Positions 34,652 through 42,801 of a DNA stretch of 54,820 bases are shown piece by piece; within the stretch, counting starts at the first letter, position 1; every line of letters starts with the position of its first letter. The DNA comes from an uncultured Clostridia bacterium (lineage in GTDB: Bacteria; Bacillota; Clostridia; UBA1381), in assembly GCA_947585795.1 (NCBI GenBank), contig CANPXG010000009.1:1-54820 (forward strand), in the 5' to 3' direction. The position numbers were made by a program, and so were the translations under genes. The notes beneath the pieces are model-generated. The model had not been told where the DNA came from. It searched no databases and saw only the letters and a program-made list of their open reading frames with translations.

Positions 34652-35323
34652 GTGCGGCTGTTGGTTGCGGAGAATGAAAAGGACTTAAACAGAGTTATAT
34701 CAAAACGTCTTGAGGCGGCAGGATATAACGTTGACAGATGCTTTGACGGTGAGGAGGCGCTTGACTTTATCGCCGCGGGCGAATTTGACGCTATTATTTT
34801 GGACATCATGATGCCAAAAATATCGGGAATTGAGGTTCTTAAAACGCTTCGCCGTAAAAATAACGCTACACCCGTGCTGCTCCTTACCGCGAAGGACAGT
34901 ATCGAGGACAGAGTAACAGGTCTTGACGCCGGCGCGGACGATTACCTTATAAAGCCGTTCGCCTTTGACGAGCTGCTGGCAAGAATAAGGGTTATGACAA
35001 GAAAAGCCGTCGGCGGCACAACAAATCAATTTGTACTAAGCGACCTCGTGATGGATACAAAAACGCATACGGTGACGCGCGGCGGTGAAGAAATATCACT
35101 GTCGGCGAAGGAGTACGATATTTTGGAATATATGATGATGAACAAGGGTACCGTGCTCAGCCGCGAAAAAATTGAAAATCACGCGTGGAATTTCGATTAC
35201 TGTGGCGGTACAAACGTGGTGGACGTGTATATAAGGTACCTACGAAAAAAGATAGACGACGCGCATGACGTTAAATTAATTCATACGGTGCGCGGCAGTG
35301 GGTACGTCTTAAAGGAGAACTGA
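34652..35323 (+). CDS. OmpR-family response regulator
   Basis: A 223-residue regulator: receiver domain (acidic pocket ENEKD, phospho-acceptor Asp in IILDIMMP, the T/K switch residues LLTAKDS and YLIKPFAF) and a winged-helix DNA-binding domain (LSAKEYDILEYMM; VVDVYIRYLRKKID; VRGSGYVLK). GTG start with GAGGTG upstream. It is followed four bases later by its kinase. Placement directly behind the VTC/DUF4956/Cthe_2159 genes suggests it controls them. Confidence 0.95.
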   Translation: MRLLVAENEKDLNRVISKRLEAAGYNVDRCFDGEEALDFIAAGEFDAIILDIMMPKISGIEVLKTLRRKNNATPVLLLTAKDSIEDRVTGLDAGADDYLIKPFAFDELLARIRVMTRKAVGGTTNQFVLSDLVMDTKTHTVTRGGEEISLSAKEYDILEYMMMNKGTVLSREKIENHAWNFDYCGGTNVVDVYIRYLRKKIDDAHDVKLIHTVRGSGYVLKEN

Positions 35324-35327
35324 TTTC

Positions 35328-36689
35328 GTGAAAAAACTGTCGATTAAGCTTAAGGTGACGATATGGTACACCGTGGTGATGATTATAATTTCAGCCGCCG
35401 CTTTGTTTGCCATGAATTCATTCAGCCGTAACATGATGGAAGCGAGTATGGAAAACGGTTTGAAACAGGCGGTAAACGAAATGGCGAAGCAAATTTCACG
35501 TCCCGAAGGCAGAATGCGTCCCGTGCGCGACTTTGAGCTCTACAGTCACGGCGTGTATATGATGGTGTATGACGACAAGAAAAAACTTATGCGCGGTATG
35601 GTGCCGTTCGGAATTTCTGACGAGTTTTCGTTTTCCGATAACGAGCTTCGCGTCACCTCACATGACGGTAATCAGTATTACGAGTATGACAGGCTCATTC
35701 ATTTTCAGGATATGCCCGACTGCTGGCTTAAGGGAATTGTGTCGGTTTCCGAGGAAATGAGCGCGGTGGACGCGTCAACGCGCAACAATATTATTTTGTC
35801 GGCGGTACTTATACTTATAGCGGCTGCGGGCGGGTACATCATTATCAGCCGCGCGTTTGTGCCGGTGGAAACTATACGTAAAACCGCGAAGGAGATAAGT
35901 GAAAGCCGCGATTTGTCACGCAGAATATCTATCGGTGAGGGCAATGATGAAATATACGCGCTCGCCTCCACGTTTGATGAGATGCTTGATAAAATCGAAA
36001 GCAGCTTCAACCAGGAAAAACAGTTTACGTCGGACGCGTCGCACGAGCTCAGAACACCGGTCGCGGTTATTTTGTCCGAATGTGAGTACTCGCAGGAGTG
36101 CGCGAAAACGGTGGATGAGTACAAGGAGTCGGTCGCGTCGATAAAGCGTCAGGCGGGCAGAATGTCGAAGCTCATATCGGAGCTCCTTACAATTTCGAGA
36201 ATGGATAAAAATACGATAAGTATCGAGCTTGAAGAAATTGATTTGAGTGAGCTGTTGTCGTTTGTGTGCGACGAGCAGGTCGAAATAAACGATAAAAATA
36301 TCGCGCTGACGCGGAATATTCAATCAAACGTGACGGCAACGTGTGACAGGCTTTTGATAACGCGTCTGTTTATAAATCTTATTTCAAACGCGTACCGATA
36401 TATCGGGGACGGTGACAAGATAAGCGTAAATCTCAGCGAGGCGGACGGAAACGTTATTTTCTCGGTCGAGGATAACGGTATAGGTATCGCGGAGAAGGAT
36501 CTGCCCAAGATATGGGAGCGTTTTTACCGCGCTGACAGCGCGAGAACGTCCGATGAGCATGACAGTATGGGACTTGGGCTGTCCATGGTAAAGTGGATCG
36601 CAAAGTGCCATAACGGCAGCGTGAGCGTGGAAAGTAAACCGGGTGAAGGCAGTATTTTCACGTTCGTTATGCCGAAAAATATTGAGTAA
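35328..36689 (+). CDS. Membrane sensor histidine kinase
   Basis: A 453-residue kinase: first membrane helix at residues 9-28 (VTIWYTVVMIIISAAALFAM), an extracytoplasmic sensor of about 115 residues, a second helix (IILSAVLILIAAAGGYIIIS), HAMP, HisKA with phospho-acceptor in FTSDASHELRTPVAVI, and HATPase with N box NLISNAYRYIG, G1 VEDNGIGIAE and G2 DSMGLGLSMVKWIA. GTG start. The extracytoplasmic sensor has no recognised fold. Partner of the upstream response regulator. Confidence 0.95.
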   Translation: MKKLSIKLKVTIWYTVVMIIISAAALFAMNSFSRNMMEASMENGLKQAVNEMAKQISRPEGRMRPVRDFELYSHGVYMMVYDDKKKLMRGMVPFGISDEFSFSDNELRVTSHDGNQYYEYDRLIHFQDMPDCWLKGIVSVSEEMSAVDASTRNNIILSAVLILIAAAGGYIIISRAFVPVETIRKTAKEISESRDLSRRISIGEGNDEIYALASTFDEMLDKIESSFNQEKQFTSDASHELRTPVAVILSECEYSQECAKTVDEYKESVASIKRQAGRMSKLISELLTISRMDKNTISIELEEIDLSELLSFVCDEQVEINDKNIALTRNIQSNVTATCDRLLITRLFINLISNAYRYIGDGDKISVNLSEADGNVIFSVEDNGIGIAEKDLPKIWERFYRADSARTSDEHDSMGLGLSMVKWIAKCHNGSVSVESKPGEGSIFTFVMPKNIE

Positions 36690-36700
36690 AAATACAGTTA

Positions 36701-36731
36701 AAAACGGCGACAGTAAATGTCGCCGTTTTTT
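36701..36731. terminator. Bidirectional terminator between the kinase and hydrolase genes
   Basis: AAAACGGCGACA and TGTCGCCGTTTT, a perfect 12-bp stem over GTAAA, with T-runs on both strands. Confidence 0.92.
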
Positions 36732-36732
36732 G

Positions 36733-37725
36733 TTATACATTTAAATTCGATTTAAAAAACGTTTCGAGCTTGTCGAACGGTATCGCGTTCTTTCCGCCGC
36801 CGTCGTAGAGGTCGGTGTGTACCGCGTCGGGTATGATCATAAGTTCCTTATTGTCGGCGTACTTGCTGCCGTTTATCATATTCGCGTACGCGTCGCGGCT
36901 GAAGTAGCATGAGTGCGCCTTTTCGCCGTGCATGATAAGTACCGCACTGCGGATCTCGTTCGAGTATCTAAGAATGGGCTGGTTTATAAACGACATGCAG
37001 CCTATGACGTTCCAGCCGCCGTTTGAGTTAAGCGATCGCGCATGATAGCCGCGCGGCGTTTTGTAGTAATTGTAGTAGTCCCTTACGAAGAACGGCGCGT
37101 CGTCGGGAAGCGGATCTGCAACACCGCCGCCGAGTGCGTAGCTGCCGTTTTTGTAATCGGTTATTCTCTGCGCATTAAGCGCCCTTTTCATCTCGTAACG
37201 CTTTTCTTCGCTGTCGTCCGCATCGAAGTAGCCCTTCGCGTTTACGCGCGTCATATCGTACATCGTGGACGCGACGGTCGCTTTAATACGCGTGTCGAGC
37301 GCGGCGGCGTTAAGAGCCATACCGCCCCAGCCGCAGATACCGATTATGCCTATTTTGTTGCTGTCAACATTGTCACGCGTGGACAGAAAATCGACAGCCG
37401 CCTGAAAATCCTCGGTGTTAATGTCGGGCGACGCCATGTAACGCGGCTCTCCCCCGCTTTCGCCCGTAAACGACGGGTCGAACGCTATCGTCAAAAATCC
37501 GCGCTCCGCCATTGTTTGGGCGTACAAGCCCGACGCTTGTTCCTTTACCGCGCCGAACGGTCCGCACACCGCGATTGCCGCCATTTTTCCCGCCGCGTCC
37601 TTCGGAGTGTACATATCTGCCGCGAGCGTTATTCCGTAGCGGTTGTGAAACGTCACCTTTTCGTGGTTTACCTTTTCGCTTTTCGGGAAGGTTTTATCCC
37701 ATTCGGTTGTGAGTTTAAGTTCCAT
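36733..37725 (-). CDS. Alpha/beta hydrolase with a Cys-type nucleophile elbow
   Basis: A 330-residue alpha/beta hydrolase of the dienelactone-hydrolase/YcjY-like group. Oxyanion region AVCGPFGAVKEQ; elbow IGICGWGGMAL, where a Cys holds the nucleophile position usually occupied by Ser; catalytic Asp and His in the C-terminal part (MIIPDAVHTDLYDGGG). It has a large helical cap (residues about 160-235). No signal peptide. The substrate is unknown; placement beside GH42 and GH28 fits a small ester or acyl-sugar. It is monocistronic. Confidence 0.82.
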   Translation of the reverse strand: MELKLTTEWDKTFPKSEKVNHEKVTFHNRYGITLAADMYTPKDAAGKMAAIAVCGPFGAVKEQASGLYAQTMAERGFLTIAFDPSFTGESGGEPRYMASPDINTEDFQAAVDFLSTRDNVDSNKIGIIGICGWGGMALNAAALDTRIKATVASTMYDMTRVNAKGYFDADDSEEKRYEMKRALNAQRITDYKNGSYALGGGVADPLPDDAPFFVRDYYNYYKTPRGYHARSLNSNGGWNVIGCMSFINQPILRYSNEIRSAVLIMHGEKAHSCYFSRDAYANMINGSKYADNKELMIIPDAVHTDLYDGGGKNAIPFDKLETFFKSNLNV

Positions 37726-37761
37726 TTTTACTGCCGCCCTTTCGCATTATTTCTTGATTTA

Positions 37762-37790
37762 ATTATATATCCGCGTATGTTAAATGTCAA
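37762..37790 (-). promoter_or_regulatory. Promoter of the alpha/beta hydrolase
   Basis: Minus strand TTGACA, 17-base spacer, TATAAT. Confidence 0.85.
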
Positions 37791-37848
37791 ATGCTTATAT
37801 TAAATAACATACTATAACCAAAAGGCATGACTGTTTGCGGTGTGTATG

Positions 37849-39882
37849 TTATATCTTCTTCAATACGACCGCGTCGTAAGCGCCGATCGTGATTTTATCC
37901 TTAAATGTTTTACCGCTAAGCATATCCGAAAACTCGGCTCTGCAATTCATATCAACGCTATTTTCGCCGTAATTTAAGAGAAATACACACTCCCCTCTTA
38001 CCGCCAGTTCGATCTCCTCGGGTATATCTATAAGCTCGTCCAAGTTCATCGGCGGGTGTATATCCACAAGCTCCGTAAACGCCTTCGCGCTGTCCTCGGC
38101 GAATGCCGCGCCGAAATAGAAAACCTTGCCCTTCCCCACTTGTTTTACGGATACTGCGGTTTTTCCGGCGTAGTAGTTGTTTTCAAAGGCTCCCGCTTCC
38201 TCGCCGTCCGTAATTTTAAGAATGTCGTTAAAGCAAGGTGCGCTTACGCGTTTTGTGCCGATATTTACGTACTGCTCCTTGTCATACGGCGAAAGGAAAG
38301 TAAATTCTTCCACCTTGGCTCCGCACATTTTCGCGGCAAAGCCGGGCATGGGTATCATTCTACATTTTCCGTTTAAGTCCTTGTAACCCGTGCGGCAGCC
38401 GAAAATCACCGTGCCGCCCGATTTTGCGTACTCCTCCAAAAGCTCGGCGCGTTTCTCGGTAAAAACAGTCGGGTGCGGGTACACGACAAGCTTGTACTTT
38501 AAAAGCTCGCTAAGCTCTGTATCGTCGTTAATATAAACCAAATTGTACGGTATGTGCTTCTTTTGCAGCGCCTTAAACCACCCGTCGTAGCTGATATTAT
38601 CGACGCTGCCGTGCCATACATCCTCCTCAGCGTCCCATTCGTTATCGTAGTCCTTTAAGAGCGCTGCCTCGGCTTTATATTCCTTGCCGCATACCGACTG
38701 TATGCGCTGAATATCATCATATGTGCGTTTAACCTCTTCGGTGCGTCTGTTGGGCTCGTTACAATAATCAAAAAGACCGTGCCAGTAAATTTCGTTGCCG
38801 AACGTGCATGTCCTCCAGCGGAAATAGCTTACAAAATCCGCGCCGTTCGCGATTGCCTGTATCGTCCATAAGCGTATCTGCCCGGGTTTTGGCGTGCTCT
38901 GTTCCATTCTGAAATTCCAGCCGGCAGGTCCCGCCTGCTGCTCCATAATACCGAATATGGGTGAAATGCTTCTCGCGCGCATTAGGTTATATGAACTGTT
39001 TCTGTCACGCATACCGTTTTGACGAGAAACGTCCAAATTCCTCTCATACGCGAAGTTGGGATAGTTGTCGTACGTTATAAAGTCAAGCACATTTTCGGCA
39101 AGATTATGATAGTCTATATGCGCAAACAGCCCGTTGGTCGTTATGGGCGCGCCGCTGTAACGGCGTATTATATCGGCTTGCATTTTGAAAAATCCCGTAA
39201 CGGTATCGGATATAAAGCGTTTTTCGAGAAGTCCGACGTGAGGATTGCCCATTCTTCCCGAATTGGTGCGGCGGGGCAGGTGTACCTCCTCCCAATCGGT
39301 ATACGTCTGATTCCAAAAAGCCGCGCCTATCGCGTCATTAAGCGCGTCAAGCGTTTTGAATTTATTTTTTAGGTATTCCCTGAAAGCAAGGTGGTCGCTT
39401 TGTGAGTAGTATCGGTCACACTCACAGTTTATCTCGTTGTCGAGCTGCCACGCCGTTATGTTCTTGTACTTGCTGTAGTGCTGTGCCAGCTTTTCCGTAA
39501 TACGCGACACAAAAAAGCGGTACTTTTCGGAATTGAGGTTGCAATGCCGCCTTAGTCCGTGGTATATAAGATTGCCGTCTATGTCGGCGTTTAATATTTC
39601 GGGATATTTCGTACTCATCCACACCGGCGGCGTTGCCGAAGGCGTGCAGAATATGACGTTAAGTCCTTCCTCGAGCGTCATGTCCATGAACTCGTCGAAA
39701 AAGTCAAACGTGAATGTTCCCTCTTTCGGTTCAAACATCGTCCACGCGAACTCCGCAATACGTACTGTTTCTATTCCGTGCTCCTTCATTCGCAGTAAAT
39801 CGTCGCGCCAAAGCGACTTGTCCCAGTGCTCCGGATAGTAGCATACGCCCAGCGTTATGCGCTCTGCATTCAATTTATTCAT
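37849..39882 (-). CDS. Beta-galactosidase, GH42 family
   Basis: A 677-residue GH42 enzyme in three domains: TIM barrel (LGVCYYPEHWDKSLW at the start; acid/base Glu in WQLDNEINCE; a Zn-type Cys cluster CECD; nucleophile Glu in FGIMEQQAGPAGW), trimerisation domain (YKLVVYPHPTVF...GGTVIFGC) and a C-terminal beta domain. No signal peptide, so it acts on imported galactosides, perhaps side chains of pectin. Length is normal. Divergent from the GH28 gene, with about 160 bp between them. Confidence 0.95.
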   Translation of the reverse strand: MNKLNAERITLGVCYYPEHWDKSLWRDDLLRMKEHGIETVRIAEFAWTMFEPKEGTFTFDFFDEFMDMTLEEGLNVIFCTPSATPPVWMSTKYPEILNADIDGNLIYHGLRRHCNLNSEKYRFFVSRITEKLAQHYSKYKNITAWQLDNEINCECDRYYSQSDHLAFREYLKNKFKTLDALNDAIGAAFWNQTYTDWEEVHLPRRTNSGRMGNPHVGLLEKRFISDTVTGFFKMQADIIRRYSGAPITTNGLFAHIDYHNLAENVLDFITYDNYPNFAYERNLDVSRQNGMRDRNSSYNLMRARSISPIFGIMEQQAGPAGWNFRMEQSTPKPGQIRLWTIQAIANGADFVSYFRWRTCTFGNEIYWHGLFDYCNEPNRRTEEVKRTYDDIQRIQSVCGKEYKAEAALLKDYDNEWDAEEDVWHGSVDNISYDGWFKALQKKHIPYNLVYINDDTELSELLKYKLVVYPHPTVFTEKRAELLEEYAKSGGTVIFGCRTGYKDLNGKCRMIPMPGFAAKMCGAKVEEFTFLSPYDKEQYVNIGTKRVSAPCFNDILKITDGEEAGAFENNYYAGKTAVSVKQVGKGKVFYFGAAFAEDSAKAFTELVDIHPPMNLDELIDIPEEIELAVRGECVFLLNYGENSVDMNCRAEFSDMLSGKTFKDKITIGAYDAVVLKKI

Positions 39883-39917
39883 AGCCCGATCTCCTTAACA
39901 GGTGGATTTTTACAAAC

Positions 39918-39946
39918 ATTTTAACATATAAATATAGCCAAGTCAA
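39918..39946 (-). promoter_or_regulatory. Promoter of the GH42 gene
   Basis: Minus strand TTGACT, 17-base spacer, TAAAAT. Confidence 0.75.
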
Positions 39947-39978
39947 GCCAATTGCATCAATTATACGAGTATTTTTGA

Positions 39979-40007
39979 TTGATTTATGCGTTATATTGTG
40001 TTATACT
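39979..40007 (+). promoter_or_regulatory. Promoter of the GH28 gene
   Basis: TTGATT, 17-base spacer, TATACT. Confidence 0.72.
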
Positions 40008-40045
40008 CACCGTAACGAGCTTAAATATTTCGGAGGGAAATTATT

Positions 40046-41251
40046 ATGAATCATAACATAGTCGATTACGGTGCATCTGCGGACGGTACGACCGTTTGTA
40101 CGGAGGCGATACAACGCGCAATAGATTTATGCGAAAACGGCGGCACAGTGTACGTGCCGAAAGGAACATTTATGACGGGAGCGCTGTTCCTTAAAAGCAA
40201 TATGACGCTTTACATAGAGTACGGCGCGCGTCTTTTGGGTAGCTGTGACCTTTCTGATTTCCCCATTATGACCTATCCTTTTGAGGGTAAAAATCAGCTT
40301 TGTTACGCAAGCCTTATAAATACTCACGGCGCGCCGTGTAAAAACATAACGATCGACGGCGGCGGCACGATAGACGGAAACGGCAGCGCCCTATTTGCCC
40401 TTGAAATGGCGGAGAACCGCGCAAAACGAGGCAGGACGATATGTATAAGAAACACAGACAATTTGACGGTACGGAACGTTAAAATACGTCAGTCGCCGTC
40501 ATGGTGTTTGCATCTCGTATACTGCAAAAACGTGCTGCTTGAAAGTATAGAAGTACATTCAAAATACGATGAAAACGGGCGAATATATGAAGGTATTTAT
40601 AACGGTGACGGAATTGATATTGATTCATGCGAAAATGTGCGCGTGCTTAACTCCCTCATCGCAAGTCAGGACGACTGCATAGCGGTTAAATCCGGTCGCG
40701 GCGAAGAAGGTCGGCGCGTTGGTATACCGTCGCGTGATATACTGATTGAAAATTGCGCGTTTAAAAGCGGGTTCGGAGTTGCCGTAGGCAGTGAAATGTC
40801 GGGCGGAGTGGAAAACGTATACGTGAAAAATTGTACCTTTGAGAATATGCACAGCATAGCGAGCATAAAGGCTGTGCGCGGGAGAGGCGCGTATATTAAA
40901 AATATTCATTACGAAAACTGCACGCTTGTAAACCGTAATCGGGATATTACCGACAGCCGTTGGTTTCGCGGCGCGCTGTACGCCGACGCATTTTACGGTG
41001 AAGACGAATTTGACGCTGACACGCCCGCGCCGATTTCTGATGGTACGCCCGTGGTGGACGGTATTTACATGAAAAATATCGACGTCTACACCGTTGCCGG
41101 TAACGCCGTGTATTTATGCGGGCTGCCGGAAATGCCGTACAAAAACGTGTTCCTTGAAAACGTAACCGCGCACGGAAAGTACGGAATGAAGGTTAAAAAT
41201 ATCGAAAATTTAAAGACGGTAAACGTGAAGGTGACGAGTGATTTTGAATAG
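40046..41251 (+). CDS. GH28 polygalacturonase-family hydrolase
   Basis: A 401-residue right-handed beta-helix enzyme. The opening VDYGASADGTTVCTEAIQRA and the catalytic block NGDGIDIDSC ... SQDDCIAVKSGRG contain the three catalytic aspartates of GH28; GVAVGSEMSGGV corresponds to the GHG region with a different local sequence, so exo-acting or rhamnogalacturonan specificity is possible. No signal peptide: intracellular processing of pectin oligomers is likely. RBS GGAGG. Confidence 0.9.
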   Translation: MNHNIVDYGASADGTTVCTEAIQRAIDLCENGGTVYVPKGTFMTGALFLKSNMTLYIEYGARLLGSCDLSDFPIMTYPFEGKNQLCYASLINTHGAPCKNITIDGGGTIDGNGSALFALEMAENRAKRGRTICIRNTDNLTVRNVKIRQSPSWCLHLVYCKNVLLESIEVHSKYDENGRIYEGIYNGDGIDIDSCENVRVLNSLIASQDDCIAVKSGRGEEGRRVGIPSRDILIENCAFKSGFGVAVGSEMSGGVENVYVKNCTFENMHSIASIKAVRGRGAYIKNIHYENCTLVNRNRDITDSRWFRGALYADAFYGEDEFDADTPAPISDGTPVVDGIYMKNIDVYTVAGNAVYLCGLPEMPYKNVFLENVTAHGKYGMKVKNIENLKTVNVKVTSDFE

Positions 41252-41266
41252 ATCATGAGAATTAAC

Positions 41267-41295
41267 AAAGCATCGCGGGAATTCCGCGATGCTTT
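41267..41295. terminator. Hairpin between convergent GH28 and coiled-coil genes
   Basis: AAAGCATCGCGG and CCGCGATGCTTT, a perfect 12-bp stem. The T-runs are short, so termination may be moderate. Confidence 0.7.
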
Positions 41296-41300
41296 ATCCG

Positions 41301-42122
41301 TTATGAAAGCATTAATATTATTTCAAGTACTATCACAATTGCGCTGAGCACGCTCAGCACTGTAACGCCGAGCACGCATTTTCTCTTTAACCGACCAAAC
41401 GCGGTTTCAAGGTCTAAAATGGAGTTCTTTGTGTTGTACTGTGTGTTTTTCAAGTCGAATATACTGTCGTTTAATTTTGAAACGGAAGTGACCGCCTGCT
41501 TGATCTCCGCAATGTCTGCCGCCGCGGAATCTATGGAAGCTTTTAAGTCGGAGTAGTTTCCTTGACGGTCTTTCGTGTTTTCCTCGGCGCGGCGCGCGCC
41601 GTCGTCCAGCTTGGACGATATACTTTCAAGCTTTGAAGAAAGAACGTCTATGTTATTGTAAATGTTTTCGATACGCGCATCGGTACCGTCAAGCTTGTCC
41701 GCCAGTGCGGCGGTTTCTTTCAGCTCGGGATGGATATTCTGCGATATGTTCTCGATAGCCGTCTTGACCTTTTCCGTTATCGTGTCATCGCCATCGTCGG
41801 TTTTATCGGCTGCTTCGTCGCCCGCGTCATCTTCCTTCTTTGTCTTTAACATATCCATTTTGCTTACGACGGTATCCTTGAGCGTTTTTGCGCCGCTGCC
41901 TATCTCGCCCGCCGTTTTCTTGAAACGGTCTATGACGTGCTGGAGATTTATTGTTTCATTCAAATTAATTCTCTGCGTGTTCTCCACAGGCTCGGCTTCC
42001 TCACCGTCATTTATTTTTATGTCGGCGTTTTTCAAAAACTCCTCGTACTCCTCGTCCGTGCCGCTGTAAAAAGCGTCCTGTCCGTCGTAGGATTCTATGT
42101 TCATATCCTTTTTCTTATACAT
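41301..42122 (-). CDS. Acidic coiled-coil protein with a C-terminal membrane anchor
   Basis: Not recognised. 273 residues: an acidic N-terminus (DEEYEEFLKNADIKINDGEE), a long helical, heptad-rich middle (ETAALADKLDGTDARIENIY, LSSKLESISSKLDDGARRAE) and a single C-terminal membrane helix (CVLGVTVLSVLSAIVIVLEI), giving a tail-anchored topology with the coiled coil in the cytoplasm. An ATG seven codons in (MNIESYD) is an alternative start. It lies 36 bp after the zinc-ribbon gene and is probably co-transcribed with it. Confidence 0.65.
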   Translation of the reverse strand: MYKKKDMNIESYDGQDAFYSGTDEEYEEFLKNADIKINDGEEAEPVENTQRINLNETINLQHVIDRFKKTAGEIGSGAKTLKDTVVSKMDMLKTKKEDDAGDEAADKTDDGDDTITEKVKTAIENISQNIHPELKETAALADKLDGTDARIENIYNNIDVLSSKLESISSKLDDGARRAEENTKDRQGNYSDLKASIDSAAADIAEIKQAVTSVSKLNDSIFDLKNTQYNTKNSILDLETAFGRLKRKCVLGVTVLSVLSAIVIVLEIILMLS

Positions 42123-42158
42123 ATGTTCACCCTTTTCAAAACGTTTTGCGGTTATTTG

Positions 42159-42608
42159 TTATTCGGCTTCCTCCGTTACCACGTCGATAACGTCCTCGCT
42201 CTCCTCTGCCGCAAACTCCTCGTCAGCGGTAAGCTTTTCACCGCACTTTGAGCAGAATACGTCGTCGCTGTGATTGTAAGCGCCGCATTTCGGGCATTTT
42301 ACCGTTTCCTTAAGCTCGGCAAGGTTTTCCTTAAGCTCGGCAAGCTCTGTCTGTAAAGCGTCGATCTTATCGCACTTTTCGGATATTGCGTCGGCAATGC
42401 TCGCGCCTTCTTCGCGTCCCTCGTACACTGCTTTACCTATTTCGGCGTATATGTCCTTTATTTTGTCCTCTGTTTCGTTTATGGCAAACTTCAGCTTTGT
42501 CTGATTTACAACGTTGTTAGTCTTGTCAATAACGGTTTTTGTCCACTTTTTCGCCTCATCCTTTGCTCTGTTTGCCTGTACTTTTATTTTGTCAAATACT
42601 TCTTCCAT
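42159..42608 (-). CDS. Coiled-coil protein with a C-terminal zinc ribbon
   Basis: A 149-residue protein: a basic, helical N-terminal half (residues 5-60), a coiled coil (CDKIDALQTELAELKENLAE) and a zinc ribbon CPKCGAYNHSDDVFCSKCGEK near residue 105-125, ending in an acidic tail. No membrane helix. Resembles the small zinc-ribbon proteins common in Clostridia; function unknown. First gene of a likely two-gene unit with the tail-anchored protein. Confidence 0.7.
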   Translation of the reverse strand: MEEVFDKIKVQANRAKDEAKKWTKTVIDKTNNVVNQTKLKFAINETEDKIKDIYAEIGKAVYEGREEGASIADAISEKCDKIDALQTELAELKENLAELKETVKCPKCGAYNHSDDVFCSKCGEKLTADEEFAAEESEDVIDVVTEEAE

Positions 42609-42656
42609 TGTTTTATGCTCCTTCCATCTTTTTATAAAACGAATTTAACTGCTATT

Positions 42657-42665
42657 ATTATACCA
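42657..42665 (-). promoter_or_regulatory. Extended -10 promoter of the zinc-ribbon gene
   Basis: Minus strand TGGTATAAT, an extended -10; the -35 is poor. Confidence 0.5.
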
Positions 42666-42762
42666 CATAATACGTTATTTGTATATGACATTTCTGTTAT
42701 TTTTTCATTTCAGGATAGTTTTATCAGACATTTTTTACGTATTTTTGTGCTTTGTAACGTGA

Positions 42763-42787
42763 AAAAGGAGCGCGCTGCGCCCCTTTT
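42763..42787 (-). terminator. Terminator of adhE
   Basis: Minus strand AAAAGGGGCGC and GCGCTCCTTTT pair (one G-U) over AGC, followed by Ts. Confidence 0.82.
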
Positions 42788-42801
42788 CGTTATTAAACGT
42801 A

